Positions 38,332-48,469 of a DNA stretch of 64,000 nucleotides are shown here, in pieces. The notes below the pieces were generated by a model. It did not search any database. It saw only the letters and a program-made list of their open reading frames with translations, and had not been told where the DNA came from. The position numbers and the translations under genes were made by a program. Location of the stretch: contig CALKLO010000025.1 of the NCBI GenBank assembly GCA_937991945.1, positions 62,001 to 126,000 on the forward strand, given 5' to 3'. Each line of letters starts with the position of its first letter. Within the stretch, counting starts at the first letter, position 1. This DNA is from an uncultured Granulosicoccus sp. GTDB taxonomy: Bacteria > Pseudomonadota > Gammaproteobacteria > Granulosicoccales > Granulosicoccaceae.

Positions 38332-39699
38332 CTACTTGACTTTATGGAAGTCAAGTTCAAATGAGATTGCGGTATTACCTGGATCTTGCACAGCTAATCC
38401 AATGTCCAAACGTTTTTGTGCATCTAGCACGTCACCCTCTTGCCAACCTCTCTGATACTCGCTAGGCAAAAAACGATTAGTAACAACTAAACGTCCTGCC
38501 ATATCGCTTAGGCGAATCTCTAGAACCGGATAAGGCTGGCCAAAACTAGCCTCATTTACAATACCAAACCGTATGACCAGGGCGCTCTCGATTGTTGGGT
38601 GGGACACGACGGATCTCTCAACCGCTCTTAGCGCACTCAGATTGTAACGAGGCGGCAATTGACACGATAAGGTCTCGCACATTGACTCAAGTGCCGGACG
38701 CACATAACTGTTATTCAGCAATTGGGTGCGTTCACGATAAGCGTAGAGAGAGCCTGCGAGAACCAATACGATAAAAAACAAAAAGCTTCGCATGAACCAC
38801 GGATTCGACGCGGCCGGCTCAGCAGGCACCTCAAGGTCGCGATCAACGCCTGTGTAGGTTCGAGTATCAACCGCTTGGTCGTAGTTGGACAAATCCTCAT
38901 CAAAGGAGTCATTGACCTTGCTTTGCTGAGCCTCAGAACGCTTGAACGGAATTTCCGCTACCGGCGGCTCTGGATCTTGATATTCAAATATTAACGGCTC
39001 TAGTTGAGTATCGTCCGTGATGAAACCGATATCGTTACCTATATCGATACCCTCACCCAAACCAAGGTTGGAACGACCTCGCATCGTGGAGCGAGCATCT
39101 ACGGTGACATCTTGTGCAAACAACGTATCGTTAAATGTTTCGTCATCGTTGTCGGAAAAATCATCAAAATGAAATCGAGGCGTATCACGGGTATTGTCTA
39201 GAAACTGGACGTCTGGAAGCCCGGCATCTGTTGAAAACAGATCAAAGTCAGAATACGTGACATCCAGTGAACCCGTATCGTTAGCAAGACCAGCTAGTAA
39301 GGCCGAACTAACATCGTGTGGCGCATCTGGAGCGTTGGTTTGGTTGTTAGAGCCATAAGCAGGCGTAGCACCCGTCAGATTGTGCAAAATGGCTGCCTGA
39401 GTATCAGACAAGCTGAAATCGCCTTGGTCGCTGAGATCGCGTAAGTTTGCTAAGGCATCGAATACGCTGAGGCATTCTCCACATCGGACTCGCGTATCGG
39501 AACTCGATAGTAGATCCAGCGAGACTTCGAATACCGTCTGACAATTGGAGCAGCAGGTTTGAGGCGTTAGACCCTCATTTGCACGCGCGCCACTGTGCTG
39601 ACTGCGCGCCTCCGTGGCTCTGGGTACCCGGGTGTTCCGCAAGCCAGACGCTGCAGAGCCTTGTTTACCTGAGCGCTGAATTTTTCCGGGTTTTCCCAT
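38332..39699 (-). CDS. zinc-ribbon DUF3426 membrane protein
   Basis: The 455-residue protein has an N-terminal MJ0042-type zinc ribbon (CCSNCQTVFEV and VRCGECLSVFDA; four Cys ligands near residues 49-77). A long acidic low-complexity region and one membrane helix (about 300-322) follow. The DUF3426 domain (LESMCETLSCQLPP to FELDF) lies on the far side of the membrane. The function is unknown. The prmA-linked position is conserved. Confidence 0.88.
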   Translation of the reverse strand: MGKPGKIQRSGKQGSAASGLRNTRVPRATEARSQHSGARANEGLTPQTCCSNCQTVFEVSLDLLSSSDTRVRCGECLSVFDALANLRDLSDQGDFSLSDTQAAILHNLTGATPAYGSNNQTNAPDAPHDVSSALLAGLANDTGSLDVTYSDFDLFSTDAGLPDVQFLDNTRDTPRFHFDDFSDNDDETFNDTLFAQDVTVDARSTMRGRSNLGLGEGIDIGNDIGFITDDTQLEPLIFEYQDPEPPVAEIPFKRSEAQQSKVNDSFDEDLSNYDQAVDTRTYTGVDRDLEVPAEPAASNPWFMRSFLFFIVLVLAGSLYAYRERTQLLNNSYVRPALESMCETLSCQLPPRYNLSALRAVERSVVSHPTIESALVIRFGIVNEASFGQPYPVLEIRLSDMAGRLVVTNRFLPSEYQRGWQEGDVLDAQKRLDIGLAVQDPGNTAISFELDFHKVK

Positions 39700-39706
39700 G
39701 CGTTTT

Positions 39707-40630
39707 TCAGCGTCGGACGGCTGTCAACAATGCCCATCCATCTTGAAGCTGATTTGGAGCAAATTCGAAGTTGTTATTGTAGCGCAAGCGCAATGGCTCC
39801 ATCTGCTCTTCTAATATTCCCGATAACACCAATGCACCGCCAGGCTTAACAAACCCAGCCAAATTATCGGCCAATGCCATTAACGGCTTAAACAATATGT
39901 TCGCCATCAGTACATCAACCTGCTGAGAATCGAGAATTTCTGGCTGCCCCACATGAATACTGGGCAATACACCGTTTTGCTCTGCGTTGGTTTTGGTGGC
40001 CAGAATGGCTTGTTCGTCGATATCAACAGCCCAGGCTTCGTTGGCACCCAGCATGAGAGCGGCGATAGCCAGCACTCCAGAACCACATCCAAAATCAATG
40101 ACGCTGAGCCCTTGGAACGGAGTGAGGGAGCTCGTAGTCTTGTCTCCCATCCATGCAAGGCATTGCGCGGTAGTAGCGTGTGTGCCTGTACCAAAGGCCA
40201 GACCTGGGTCTAATCGAATGGTTACCGCTTCTGGGTCTGGCACGGGTTGCTGTGTTGGGCAAATCCACAGACTTTGACCAAACTGCATGGGCTGGAAGCT
40301 GTCCATCCAGGCGCGCTCCCACTCGCGATCCCCCAACTTGCTCATCCGATGAACAGGCACTGATATGCCGTTGAGTGCTGCAGACAGATATAAGGCGTCC
40401 TGAACCTCTGAAGGGATAGAATCTTGGGCAAAGAGGCCTACCAATGTGACCTCTTTCCATAACCGTACTTCGCCAGGAACCGGCTCTAGGACGGCATGGG
40501 CGATATCGTCGTCATCTTCGCTGTCGCGCAAAGTAACGGATAGCGCGCCCGCACCAAACAACCATTCTTCAAACGCTTCAACGTCTTTTTGGTTGCTTTG
40601 TATCTCTACTTCTAGCCAATCATCACTCAC
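39707..40630 (-). CDS. prmA: ribosomal protein L11 methyltransferase
   Basis: The 307-residue protein has an N-terminal substrate-recognition domain (WLEVEIQSNQKDVEAFEEWL). The SAM domain shows RLDPGLAFGTGTHATTAQCL, VIDFGCGSGVLAIAAL and VLMANILFKPLMAL (NPP-like loop read as NIL). It trimethylates L11. Starts at GTG, four bases after the accC stop. Confidence 0.95.
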   Translation of the reverse strand: MSDDWLEVEIQSNQKDVEAFEEWLFGAGALSVTLRDSEDDDDIAHAVLEPVPGEVRLWKEVTLVGLFAQDSIPSEVQDALYLSAALNGISVPVHRMSKLGDREWERAWMDSFQPMQFGQSLWICPTQQPVPDPEAVTIRLDPGLAFGTGTHATTAQCLAWMGDKTTSSLTPFQGLSVIDFGCGSGVLAIAALMLGANEAWAVDIDEQAILATKTNAEQNGVLPSIHVGQPEILDSQQVDVLMANILFKPLMALADNLAGFVKPGGALVLSGILEEQMEPLRLRYNNNFEFAPNQLQDGWALLTAVRR

Positions 40631-40634
40631 AAAG

Positions 40635-41987
40635 TTAGCTCAGTCCGAGTTTCTTTTCTAAATAATGGATGTTTGTACCACCTTCCTGAAACGATGGATC
40701 GTTGAAAATATCCATGTGCAACGGGATGTTGGTCTTAATTCCATCAATGAAAACCTCACTCAATGCACCGCGCATTCGTGCAGATGCAGATTCGCGGGTA
40801 TTACCAAACACTACCAACTTAGCGATCATTGAATCGTAATGTGGTGGCACGGTGTAGCCGTTGTAGATGTGAGTTTCTACGCGCACACCAAGACCACCTG
40901 CTGCATGGTACTGCTTGATGGTGCCGGGTGATGGCATGAACGTGACTGGATCTTCTGCGTTAATGCGACATTCAAACGCATGGCCGTTAATTCGAATATC
41001 ACTTTGCTTCCAACGAAGAACTCTCTCCTCAGCCGCAAAAATTTGTTCTTTAATGATATCGATACCCGTAATCATTTCGGTTACAGGGTGTTCGACCTGA
41101 ACACGAGTGTTCATTTCAATAAAGTAGAAATTGCCATTTTCGTAAAGAAACTCAAACGTTCCGGCGCCGCGATATCCTAGACGTTTACACGCATCAACAC
41201 AGCGCTGGCCCATGTCAGCACGTGTCGCTTCATCAATTCCTGGAGCCGGCGCTTCTTCAACTACTTTTTGGTGACGGCGCTGCATGGAGCAATCACGCTC
41301 ACCTAAGTGAATAGCATTACCGTGCTCATCGCAAATAACCTGAAACTCTATATGCCGAGGCGTTTCAAGAAATTTTTCCATATAAACAACGGGATTACCG
41401 AAAGCCGTACCGGCTTCGTTTTGAGTCATTGCGATGGATTCTTCTAAATCATCATCTGAACGCACGACTCGCATGCCGCGTCCACCACCACCACCGGCAG
41501 CTTTTATGATGATCGGGTAGCCAATGCCATTAGCCAGTTTCTTGTTAACGGTTATGTCGTCGCCCAATGGACCATCACTGCCAGGTACGCAAGGAACTCC
41601 AGCCGCTTTCATTTCAGCAATAGCACTAACCTTATCGCCCATTAAACGAATGACTTCTGCCGTGGGTCCGATAAATTTAAAACCACTGGTTTCAACACGC
41701 TCAGCAAAATCGGCGTTTTCTGCCAAAAATCCGTATCCCGGATGAATGGCATCTGCGCGCGTAATTTCAGCGGCACTAATAATCGCAGGTACGTTCAGGT
41801 AACTTTTAGCAGAAGGCGGAGGACCGATACATACCGCTTCATCAGCTAGACGCACGTGCTTTAAGTCCCGATCAGCCGTAGAATATACAGCAACGGTTTT
41901 AATACCGAGGTCTCTGCAGCATCGCATGATGCGCAAGGCAATTTCACCGCGATTGGCGATCAGTATTTTTTTTAGTGGGGCAACCAT
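40635..41987 (-). CDS. accC: acetyl-CoA carboxylase biotin carboxylase subunit
   Basis: The 450-residue ATP-grasp enzyme has [44 protein letters not shown] (ATP loop) and [17 protein letters not shown]. It carboxylates the biotin on AccB for malonyl-CoA synthesis. It follows accB by 14 bases. Confidence 0.97.
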   Translation of the reverse strand: MVAPLKKILIANRGEIALRIMRCCRDLGIKTVAVYSTADRDLKHVRLADEAVCIGPPPSAKSYLNVPAIISAAEITRADAIHPGYGFLAENADFAERVETSGFKFIGPTAEVIRLMGDKVSAIAEMKAAGVPCVPGSDGPLGDDITVNKKLANGIGYPIIIKAAGGGGGRGMRVVRSDDDLEESIAMTQNEAGTAFGNPVVYMEKFLETPRHIEFQVICDEHGNAIHLGERDCSMQRRHQKVVEEAPAPGIDEATRADMGQRCVDACKRLGYRGAGTFEFLYENGNFYFIEMNTRVQVEHPVTEMITGIDIIKEQIFAAEERVLRWKQSDIRINGHAFECRINAEDPVTFMPSPGTIKQYHAAGGLGVRVETHIYNGYTVPPHYDSMIAKLVVFGNTRESASARMRGALSEVFIDGIKTNIPLHMDIFNDPSFQEGGTNIHYLEKKLGLS

Positions 41988-42001
41988 ATCGAGTCCCCCG
42001 C

Positions 42002-42457
42002 TTAGTCAATGACGATTAATGGTTCGCCGAATTCTACCGGCTGACCATCTTCAACGAGAATCGCCCGGATTGTTCCGCTAATTTCCGCCTCGATCTGATT
42101 CATTATCTTCATCGCTTCAATAATGCAGATAGTGTCGCCTTTGTTGACGCTCTGCCCGACTTCTGCAAACGGCTTTGTCGTCGGCGAAGAAGACCGGTAA
42201 AAGGTACCAACCATAGGTGACTCCATAAGAGTACCCGGCGGCATAAGTGTCTCGTTGTCAGCTGCTGATGGTGCGCTAGCCGGAGCTGCGGCCGTAGGCG
42301 CAGCGGCAGCCATTGGGGCTACTGCCATTGGGGCGGCATAAGTAACGCCGGTTGATCGAGCAATCCGGACAGACTCCTCGCCTTCAACAATCTCTATTTC
42401 TGAGACGTCCGAGTCTTCGAGCAATTCGATCAATTTTTTGATCTTGCGAATATCCAT
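42002..42457 (-). CDS. accB: biotin carboxyl carrier protein of acetyl-CoA carboxylase
   Basis: The 151-residue protein has an N-terminal dimerisation helix and a Pro/Ala-rich linker (about 40-75). The biotinyl domain carries [13 protein letters not shown]; the Lys is the biotinylation site. The residue after Lys is Ile rather than the usual Met. The protruding thumb typical of AccB ([13 protein letters not shown]) is present. It follows aroQ by 14 bases. Confidence 0.96.
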   Translation of the reverse strand: MDIRKIKKLIELLEDSDVSEIEIVEGEESVRIARSTGVTYAAPMAVAPMAAAAPTAAAPASAPSAADNETLMPPGTLMESPMVGTFYRSSSPTTKPFAEVGQSVNKGDTICIIEAMKIMNQIEAEISGTIRAILVEDGQPVEFGEPLIVID

Positions 42458-42471
42458 TAAAAATTCCTTAT

Positions 42472-42921
42472 TTAGTTCGAGTGGTTTTTCACGAATGCGC
42501 TGGCGGCTGTCAAAGCCATGCTGTAACCCGCAGTGCCGAAGCCTGCCAGTGTGCCAACCGCGATATCGGAAAAATATGAATGATGACGAAACGCTTCACG
42601 CGCGTAAATATTGGAGATATGGATTTCAATCACCGGCATAGCGACTCCAAGAAAAACATCTCTAAGAGCAACGCTGGTATGGCTATAACCTGCTGGGTTC
42701 AAAATCACTATTTGCACGCCTTCCTTCTTGGCCGCTTGAACGCGGTCAATCAGGGCGCCTTCACTGTTGCTTTGGTAGAACGCGATGCTGACACCGAGTT
42801 CAACGGCCTCTTGTGCCAGAGTCGCCTCTATATCTGCCAAACTCGAAGAGCCATATTTCTCGGGCTCGCGGGTTCCTAGCAAATTAAGGTTTGGGCCATT
42901 GAGCACCAACACCTGTGACAT
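42472..42921 (-). CDS. aroQ: type II 3-dehydroquinate dehydratase
   Basis: The protein is 149 residues from ATG 42921, which is preceded by GGAG; the frame extends to a TTG at 42936. [18 protein letters not shown] carries the catalytic Tyr/Arg region, [13 protein letters not shown] the Asn/Glu and [14 protein letters not shown] the His/Arg. It dehydrates 3-dehydroquinate in the shikimate pathway. It heads the aroQ-accBC-prmA run. Confidence 0.96.
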   Translation of the reverse strand: MSQVLVLNGPNLNLLGTREPEKYGSSSLADIEATLAQEAVELGVSIAFYQSNSEGALIDRVQAAKKEGVQIVILNPAGYSHTSVALRDVFLGVAMPVIEIHISNIYAREAFRHHSYFSDIAVGTLAGFGTAGYSMALTAASAFVKNHSN

Positions 42922-43074
42922 ACTCAAACTCTCCAAAAAATAAACACGGTAAGACTACGTGGCTAACAGCAGACAACGCTCATCAGCCTTAGTTTTATTG
43001 CCGCCCTCTGCACTGATCGCGCTAAAGACTGCATTCCCGAAAGATAGCATCAAATAGGCTAGATTTGCAGACAA

Positions 43075-44103
43075 TTGGCGACTTTTATCGACAATAAGCG
43101 AGCTCTTGACATAGACACACTAGATCCAACAACCGCATTTCAATCATTGGATCCCAACCAGATCCTCGATGCCATCGACAGCACAGGCTTCCGGACCGAT
43201 GGGCGGGTTAGCGCTCTCAATAGCTATGAAAACAGGGTCTACTCTATCGGCCTTGAAGATAACCAAACCATCGTTGCAAAATTTTATCGCCCTGCCCGAT
43301 GGAGCGATGAAACTATATTGGAGGAACACGCGTTTTGCGACGCACTAGTAGAACGCGATCTACCGGTTATCACGCCACTAAAAAATGCCGATGGTGAGTC
43401 CCTCCATCGCTCAGGCCCTTTTCGATTTAGTCTTTTTCCTCGTGCTGGAGGAAGACCACCCGAGCTAGACAACCCCGAGCAACTCGCCGTTATCGGCCGC
43501 ACTATTGGCCGCCTTCATCTGGTGTCCGACACTTTCCCGTTTGAGCACAGACCCTTCATCGATGCCACTCGCCTGGGTGACGATTGCGCGGACTACTTAC
43601 TTGACTCAAACGTACTGCCGGCGGAGCAAGCGCATATCTATGAGTCAGTCATCGACGACCTCCTGCCAGAGGTACACGACTGCTTAGATGCAGTTGGCTA
43701 TCATGAGTTGTCGCTACACGGCGATTTTCACCCGGGTAACATTCTATGGGGCAGCGATAACACGCCGCATTTATTGGATTTCGATGACACAGCAACCGGT
43801 CCTGCGATGCAAGATCTTTGGATGTTCATCTCCGGGGAGCGGCAATACGCTCAGGCGCGGCTGGCCGACTTATTAGACGGCTATAACGAATTCAGAGAAT
43901 TTGATGAGGCCGAAATAGCCTTAATCGAACCACTGCGAACGCTGCGAATAATTCACTACGCCGCGTGGATCGCCCGCCGCTGGAAAGACCCCGCTTTTAA
44001 GCAGGCATTTCCGTTTTTTGCAGAGGCTCGATTCTGGGACGAGCACATCCAATCGCTTCGCGAGCAACGCGCAGCGTTGGATGAGCCTTGGCTGGTCTAC
44101 TAG
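43075..44103 (+). CDS. srkA: stress response kinase A (RdoA/YihE family)
   Basis: The 342-residue protein has the aminoglycoside-phosphotransferase fold. NRVYSIGLEDNQTIVAKFY carries the ATP-binding Lys, LHGDFHPGNILW the catalytic HGD loop and LLDFDDTATGPAMQDLW the metal-binding Asp. It is a Ser/Thr kinase linked to Cpx-type envelope stress survival in E. coli. The start is TTG 43075; no in-frame ATG is close. It diverges from aroQ. Confidence 0.9.
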   Translation: MATFIDNKRALDIDTLDPTTAFQSLDPNQILDAIDSTGFRTDGRVSALNSYENRVYSIGLEDNQTIVAKFYRPARWSDETILEEHAFCDALVERDLPVITPLKNADGESLHRSGPFRFSLFPRAGGRPPELDNPEQLAVIGRTIGRLHLVSDTFPFEHRPFIDATRLGDDCADYLLDSNVLPAEQAHIYESVIDDLLPEVHDCLDAVGYHELSLHGDFHPGNILWGSDNTPHLLDFDDTATGPAMQDLWMFISGERQYAQARLADLLDGYNEFREFDEAEIALIEPLRTLRIIHYAAWIARRWKDPAFKQAFPFFAEARFWDEHIQSLREQRAALDEPWLVY

Positions 44104-44126
44104 CGCTTTTTAACGTAGCGTCAGTG

Positions 44127-44573
44127 TTAAGCGACGTTAAATAGCAAGTAGCCTGGGCCGTATTTGCCCAAATCTATCGTGAAAGCAAACGCTTCACCAC
44201 CCAGTGATGCATCATTGCCTTCGTTCACAACAGTAAGCTTTAGGTGGGATGATTTATCACTCATCATCAGGCTGGAGAAGATATTCATTACCTCGTAGAG
44301 GTTCTCCGTAGCCATTTGAGTCAGCGCCTTGTCCTCAACCATGCCTTCGGCTCCGCCTGGCGGAATCATCGATAAGGCACAACCCAATGCTGCTGCGGTT
44401 GGCAAGGTGCATCGACATGTTGCCACGCACTCACCGTCGCTATTCACATACTCTGCCGTATGCGAGTGTGAGGAATCGTCGACGGAATCAGCTACGGCAG
44501 CTTTTGTTTCAGCCCCGAGCATCATATCCATCATAGAGACTAGTTCGGCGGTATCTGGTGTTTTGTAAGCCAT
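44127..44573 (-). CDS. CheX/CheC-like protein next to a lone CheY
   Basis: I do not recognise a named family. The 148-residue acidic soluble protein has MVEDKALTQMATENLYEVMNIF, which resembles the helix of CheC/CheX phosphatases (ExxNExxN-type). It lies after an ALGCALSMIPPGG segment, and the final strands fit that fold. It begins two bases after the stop of the CheY-like gene, so it is likely a partner, possibly a phosphatase. Confidence 0.55.
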   Translation of the reverse strand: MAYKTPDTAELVSMMDMMLGAETKAAVADSVDDSSHSHTAEYVNSDGECVATCRCTLPTAAALGCALSMIPPGGAEGMVEDKALTQMATENLYEVMNIFSSLMMSDKSSHLKLTVVNEGNDASLGGEAFAFTIDLGKYGPGYLLFNVA

Positions 44574-44575
44574 GA

Positions 44576-44938
44576 TTATCCTATTACCGGCCGTAGCGCT
44601 TTTTCAAACGACTCTGGCGTGAATGGTTTGGCCACGAGAAATTGTGCGCCAGCCTCTTTGGCGGCAGCTCGCATGTCCGCCGTTGATTCCGTAGTAACGA
44701 AACCAAACTTAACGGAGTTACCGGCTGCTCTGATGGCTTTAAGGAAATCGATGCCATTCATGAGTGGCATATTCCAATCACACAATACGAGGTGCGGCAT
44801 GTAGTCATCGATTTTCGCGAGAGCGTCTGTGCCGTCTTCTGCCTCTTCAAATTCCATGTTGTCATACCCTGCTTGTTTCAGAGTACGTTTCACAATCATC
44901 CTCATGGACTTGGAATCGTCAACAATCATCACTTTCAT
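44576..44938 (-). CDS. single-domain CheY-like response regulator
   Basis: The 120-residue receiver has VDDSKSMR (acidic pair), LVLCDWNMPLMNG with the phosphoacceptor Asp, TTES with the conserved Thr, and AKPFTPE with the Lys. There is no output domain. No chemotaxis genes are nearby, so its kinase is elsewhere. The first gene of a two-gene unit with the CheX-like protein. Confidence 0.9.
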   Translation of the reverse strand: MKVMIVDDSKSMRMIVKRTLKQAGYDNMEFEEAEDGTDALAKIDDYMPHLVLCDWNMPLMNGIDFLKAIRAAGNSVKFGFVTTESTADMRAAAKEAGAQFLVAKPFTPESFEKALRPVIG

Positions 44939-45040
44939 TAGTCACGGACCATTTATAAAGGGGTACTCACCCTATCGGCTGATCTGCCGATTTTTGTAGG
45001 TAACCCTTTACAAAATAGCCCGTGAACTAATCGTCAAAAA

Positions 45041-46252
45041 CTAGATTTTACGAAACACCAGTGAGGCATTTGTGCCGCCAAATCCAAAACTATTCGACAT
45101 AACCGTGTCCATCTGCGGATTATCGATACGCGCCCGCACAATTGGCATGCCAGCAGCAGCTTCATCAAGCTCTGTGATGTGGGCGGATTCTGCGATGAAC
45201 CCTGCTTGCTGCATCAATAACGTGTAAATGGCTTCTTGCACACCTGCAGCACCCAACGAATGGCCCGATAACGATTTTGTCGACCCAATATGCGGAATCG
45301 CCTCGCCAAAGGCAGCCTTAACAGCACCTAGCTCAGCAATATCGCCAACCGGCGTGCTGGTTCCGTGCGCGTTGATGTAATCAATAGGCGTATCGACAGT
45401 GGACTTAGCCAGCTGCATGCATCGAGCAGCACCTTCACCCGACGGGGCAACCATGTCATGACCATCTGATGTTGCGCCATAACCGACGACTTCAGCATAA
45501 ATAGTCGCACCACGTGCTTTCGCCACTTCTAGCTCTTCGACAACGACCATACCGCCGCCACCTGCGATAACAAAGCCATCACGATTAGCATCGTAGGCTC
45601 GAGAAGCAATCTCTGGCGTATCGTTGTATTGCGTCGACAACGCACCCATGGCGTCGAAAAGGCAGCTTAATGTCCAGTGCTCTTCCTCACCACCACCAGC
45701 AAATACGCGATCTTGCTTGCCAAGTTGAATGAGCTCTAGAGCATTGCCAATGCAATGCGCACTGGTGGAGCATGCGGATGAAATGGAGTAGTTAATGCCC
45801 TTGATTTTGAATGGCGTAGCCAAACACGCAGACACGGTACTACCCATAGTTTGCGTTACACGATAAGGACCGACTCGACGTATACCGCGCGCGCGCAGGA
45901 TATCGGCTGAATCAACCTGACTTAATGAAGAACCGCCTCCTGACCCGGCAATAATGCCAGTGCGAATATTTGAAACCTCTTCAGGTGTCAGTCCAGCATC
46001 TTCGATTGCATCTTGCATAGCAAGGTACGCATACGCTGCAGCACCACCCATGAACCGAAACTGCTTTCGGTCTATGGATTCTTTCAGATCAAGGTCAGGT
46101 GCTGCCGCCACGTGGCTGCGCATGCCCATCTCTTTATAGATTTCTCGGGTGGTGATACCAGACCTTGCTTCCCGCAAAGATTCAGTAACCGATGCCTTAT
46201 CATTTCCCAAGCACGACTTGATACCGATGCCTGTGATAACCGCTCTACGCAT
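45041..46252 (-). CDS. fabB: beta-ketoacyl-ACP synthase I
   Basis: The 403-residue condensing enzyme has [18 protein letters not shown] with the nucleophilic Cys, [11 protein letters not shown] and GHSLGAAG with the two catalytic His, and a closing [14 protein letters not shown]. It elongates acyl-ACP and, with FabA, makes unsaturated fatty acids. It follows fabA by 15 bases. Confidence 0.96.
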   Translation of the reverse strand: MRRAVITGIGIKSCLGNDKASVTESLREARSGITTREIYKEMGMRSHVAAAPDLDLKESIDRKQFRFMGGAAAYAYLAMQDAIEDAGLTPEEVSNIRTGIIAGSGGGSSLSQVDSADILRARGIRRVGPYRVTQTMGSTVSACLATPFKIKGINYSISSACSTSAHCIGNALELIQLGKQDRVFAGGGEEEHWTLSCLFDAMGALSTQYNDTPEIASRAYDANRDGFVIAGGGGMVVVEELEVAKARGATIYAEVVGYGATSDGHDMVAPSGEGAARCMQLAKSTVDTPIDYINAHGTSTPVGDIAELGAVKAAFGEAIPHIGSTKSLSGHSLGAAGVQEAIYTLLMQQAGFIAESAHITELDEAAAGMPIVRARIDNPQMDTVMSNSFGFGGTNASLVFRKI

Positions 46253-46267
46253 AATAATAAATACTCG

Positions 46268-46798
46268 TCAGAAATCTTCAGTAGATGTAAACAGACCAAC
46301 ACGCAGATCACGAGCCGAATAAATTTCTCGGTCATCGACCAGCATGCGAGCATCAGCGATACCCATTACTAATTTTCGTTCAATTAATCGAGTCATGGAT
46401 ATTTCATACCGAACGCGCGTAGCCGAAGGTAATACCTGACCAAAAAATTTGACCTCTCCGGAACCCAACGCCCGACCTCGGCCAGGGTTACCTTTCCAGC
46501 CTAGGAAAAAGCCGATCAGCTGCCACATGGAATCCAACCCTAAACAACCAGGCATAACGGGATCTCCGCGAAAGTGGCAATCGAAAAACCATAAATCAGG
46601 GTTGATATCTAGCTCGGCGATAACTTCACCTTTGCCAGCAGCCCCACCATCAGCCGTTATGCTCGTAATACGATCGAACATAAGCATGTTGGGTAACGGT
46701 AGGCGAGCATTGCCCTCACCAAAAAGTTCACCGTTACCACAAGCGATAAGTTCGTCACGATCAAAAGAGTGCCTATCAGATAGATCAGGAGGATTCAT
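46268..46798 (-). CDS. fabA: 3-hydroxydecanoyl-ACP dehydratase/isomerase
   Basis: The 176-residue hotdog enzyme has [20 protein letters not shown], carrying the catalytic His and Asp. It dehydrates 3-hydroxydecanoyl-ACP and isomerises to cis-3-decenoyl-ACP. It begins three bases after the DUF4197 stop codon, so it is in the same transcript as bioY and fabB. Confidence 0.96.
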   Translation of the reverse strand: MNPPDLSDRHSFDRDELIACGNGELFGEGNARLPLPNMLMFDRITSITADGGAAGKGEVIAELDINPDLWFFDCHFRGDPVMPGCLGLDSMWQLIGFFLGWKGNPGRGRALGSGEVKFFGQVLPSATRVRYEISMTRLIERKLVMGIADARMLVDDREIYSARDLRVGLFTSTEDF

Positions 46799-46801
46799 AA
46801 A

Positions 46802-47551
46802 TTAACTACCACTACCGAAAACGCGCTGCAGAATTTCGCTTGTACGCTTGATGGGGTTCTCGCGAATCGCCTTTTCCTCTTCAGCCAGGTAGTAGAAAAT
46901 TCCGTTAGAACCTTCTTCTACCACGTGGCTTGTGAGGTCGGCATCGACCTTAGGGGCAAATGGGATTGCATTGTATTTGCTCAACAAGCTATTGAACGAT
47001 GAAACCGCCCCAACGTTCGCCAACGCACTGTCGATAATTGGCCGCATTTGAGATTGCAGCTCAGTACCTGTTTTACCTCTGAAGTATTCAGTAGCTGCAT
47101 CGTCAGGCCCTTGCAAGATGCCCTTAGCATCGTCAACACTCATATCTTGAATAGCGTTGACAAACAGCGCACGAGCCTTCGGAGTTGCCTCTTCAGCCGC
47201 TTCGTTTAGCTTAAGTTCTAAGTCATCGAAAGAGCTTTCGAGTCCGACTTTCTTGGCCAAATCACGCGCTTTCACTAGCGACTTAGGCAAAGGGATGCGG
47301 ATGGCTGGATCACCACTAAAACCGTTTGCAGCACCCAGCTGGCTAACAACGGCATTGGAGCCTGTTGTTAGCGCCTCTTTCAGACCGCGGGTAATTTCAT
47401 CTGTACTCAAAGCACTGACGGCATCACCACTAACGCTGCTCTCAACCGCTGCCTTCGCCGCATCTTTGAGATCGTCTAGCTTGAGTCCACCAGCCGCACA
47501 GGCGGTGCTCATCGCTACGCCTATAGCTACCACCAAAGTTCTGTATATCAC
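46802..47551 (-). CDS. DUF4197 exported protein
   Basis: The 249-residue protein has an N-terminal signal ending in STAC, possibly a lipobox. The DUF4197 domain follows (STDEITRGLKEALTTGSN, IPLPKSLVKARDLAKKVG and KRTSEILQRVFG). It is mostly helical; the function is unknown. It starts at GTG within a GTGA overlap with the bioY stop and leads into fabA. Confidence 0.88.
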   Translation of the reverse strand: MIYRTLVVAIGVAMSTACAAGGLKLDDLKDAAKAAVESSVSGDAVSALSTDEITRGLKEALTTGSNAVVSQLGAANGFSGDPAIRIPLPKSLVKARDLAKKVGLESSFDDLELKLNEAAEEATPKARALFVNAIQDMSVDDAKGILQGPDDAATEYFRGKTGTELQSQMRPIIDSALANVGAVSSFNSLLSKYNAIPFAPKVDADLTSHVVEEGSNGIFYYLAEEEKAIRENPIKRTSEILQRVFGSGS

Positions 47552-48159
47552 TTAAATAATTTCCAAAGAGTTGGCATTACCGCCGCCGCAATAAGAATTT
47601 TAGCTAGATCACCGAGTAGGAAAGGTGTCATGCCCCACGCCAATACAGGCTTATCCCAACCAACGATGCTTCCCAACCAAAGTAAACCGAACGCATAGAT
47701 GATCGCATTACCGATAACCATAGCTGCGATGGTTGTCATCACTGATCGATCCCAGCGACGCTCAGCTAGAATACCTGTGGCAAAAGCGGCTACGACAAAT
47801 CCCAACAAATAGCCGCCTGTCGTGCCCAGCATGTAGGCCATGCCAATGCCTTTTTCAGGAGTGCCCGCAAATACAGGTAAACCCATGGCACCTTGAGCCA
47901 GATACGCAATCACGGCTGCCGCGCCTAAACGAGGACCTAAAACCATACCCAACGCCAGAACTACCAGCGTTTGTAGCGTCATGGGAACTGGGAAAAAAGG
48001 GATGGAGGCTTTGGCTGAGAGGGTCAGCAAGAGGCTTCCCGTGACAACCGCCGCAATATTACGGACCCATTTAGAACTGCCAGCATCGGTTGCCGGTAAC
48101 AACTGATCCAGCAAGGTGCCAGCTGGATTTAATGACTGATCGGCATTTGCAGTAGCCAT
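47548..48159 (-). CDS. bioY: biotin transporter BioY
   Basis: The 203-residue membrane protein has about six helices. IPFFPVPMTLQTLVVLALGMVLG and the GTTGGYLLGF segment are BioY signatures. It is the substrate-binding S component of an ECF-type biotin importer, and can work alone or with shared A/T components; none are seen here. It heads bioY-DUF4197-fabA-fabB. Confidence 0.95.
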   Translation of the reverse strand: MATANADQSLNPAGTLLDQLLPATDAGSSKWVRNIAAVVTGSLLLTLSAKASIPFFPVPMTLQTLVVLALGMVLGPRLGAAAVIAYLAQGAMGLPVFAGTPEKGIGMAYMLGTTGGYLLGFVVAAFATGILAERRWDRSVMTTIAAMVIGNAIIYAFGLLWLGSIVGWDKPVLAWGMTPFLLGDLAKILIAAAVMPTLWKLFK

Positions 48160-48469
48160 AACGGTATAAGTCTCCGATTAATACAAGAAAGAATGACAAG
48201 ATGGGCGAGAGTATATCAAAGCACCGGCCACAGCCCGAGAATAGAAATTGTGACCCGAGCTGATCCGATGACTTGATGGAAACGTTTTCGCGCTCCAGAC
48301 CCCACTCATTGAGGAAATCGCGACACCAAACCTGCCGTGTAATGCATCCAATGGCAAGCCTGCAGCGCCTAACTGCCCCACGTGAGCATGGCACTAAACT
48401 CCCCCAAACGGTATCGTTGACATCGTGTGTTGTTAAGCTGGGGCGCATTCGTTAAAACACAGGATCTAC
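48160..48469. other. divergent intergenic region between bioY and the DUF924 gene
   Basis: About 310 bases without a convincing gene. Minus-strand frames here are open but not protein-like. A likely bioY promoter is present near 48210. I see no biotin-repressor (BirA) operator or BioR-type site and no tRNA. Confidence 0.5.
48210..48218 (-). promoter_or_regulatory. extended -10 element upstream of bioY
   Basis: On the minus strand TGATATACT fits the extended -10 form TGnTATAmT, 51 bases before the bioY ATG. The -35 region at 17-base spacing is poor, which is usual for extended -10 promoters. It would drive bioY-DUF4197-fabA-fabB. Confidence 0.45.

Noticed and set aside
44109-44141. Inverted repeat TTTAACGT/ACGTTAAA between srkA and the CheX-like gene
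   Set aside because: AT-rich with a long loop, partly inside the CheX-like gene's end, so not convincing as a terminator.
48071-48448. 125-residue minus frame upstream of bioY
   Set aside because: It overlaps the bioY start in another frame and has no protein-like pattern; the region looks like promoter DNA.
48160-48469. Biotin operator or riboswitch upstream of bioY
   Set aside because: No BirA-like palindrome or BioR-type site was seen; only a possible extended -10 element.
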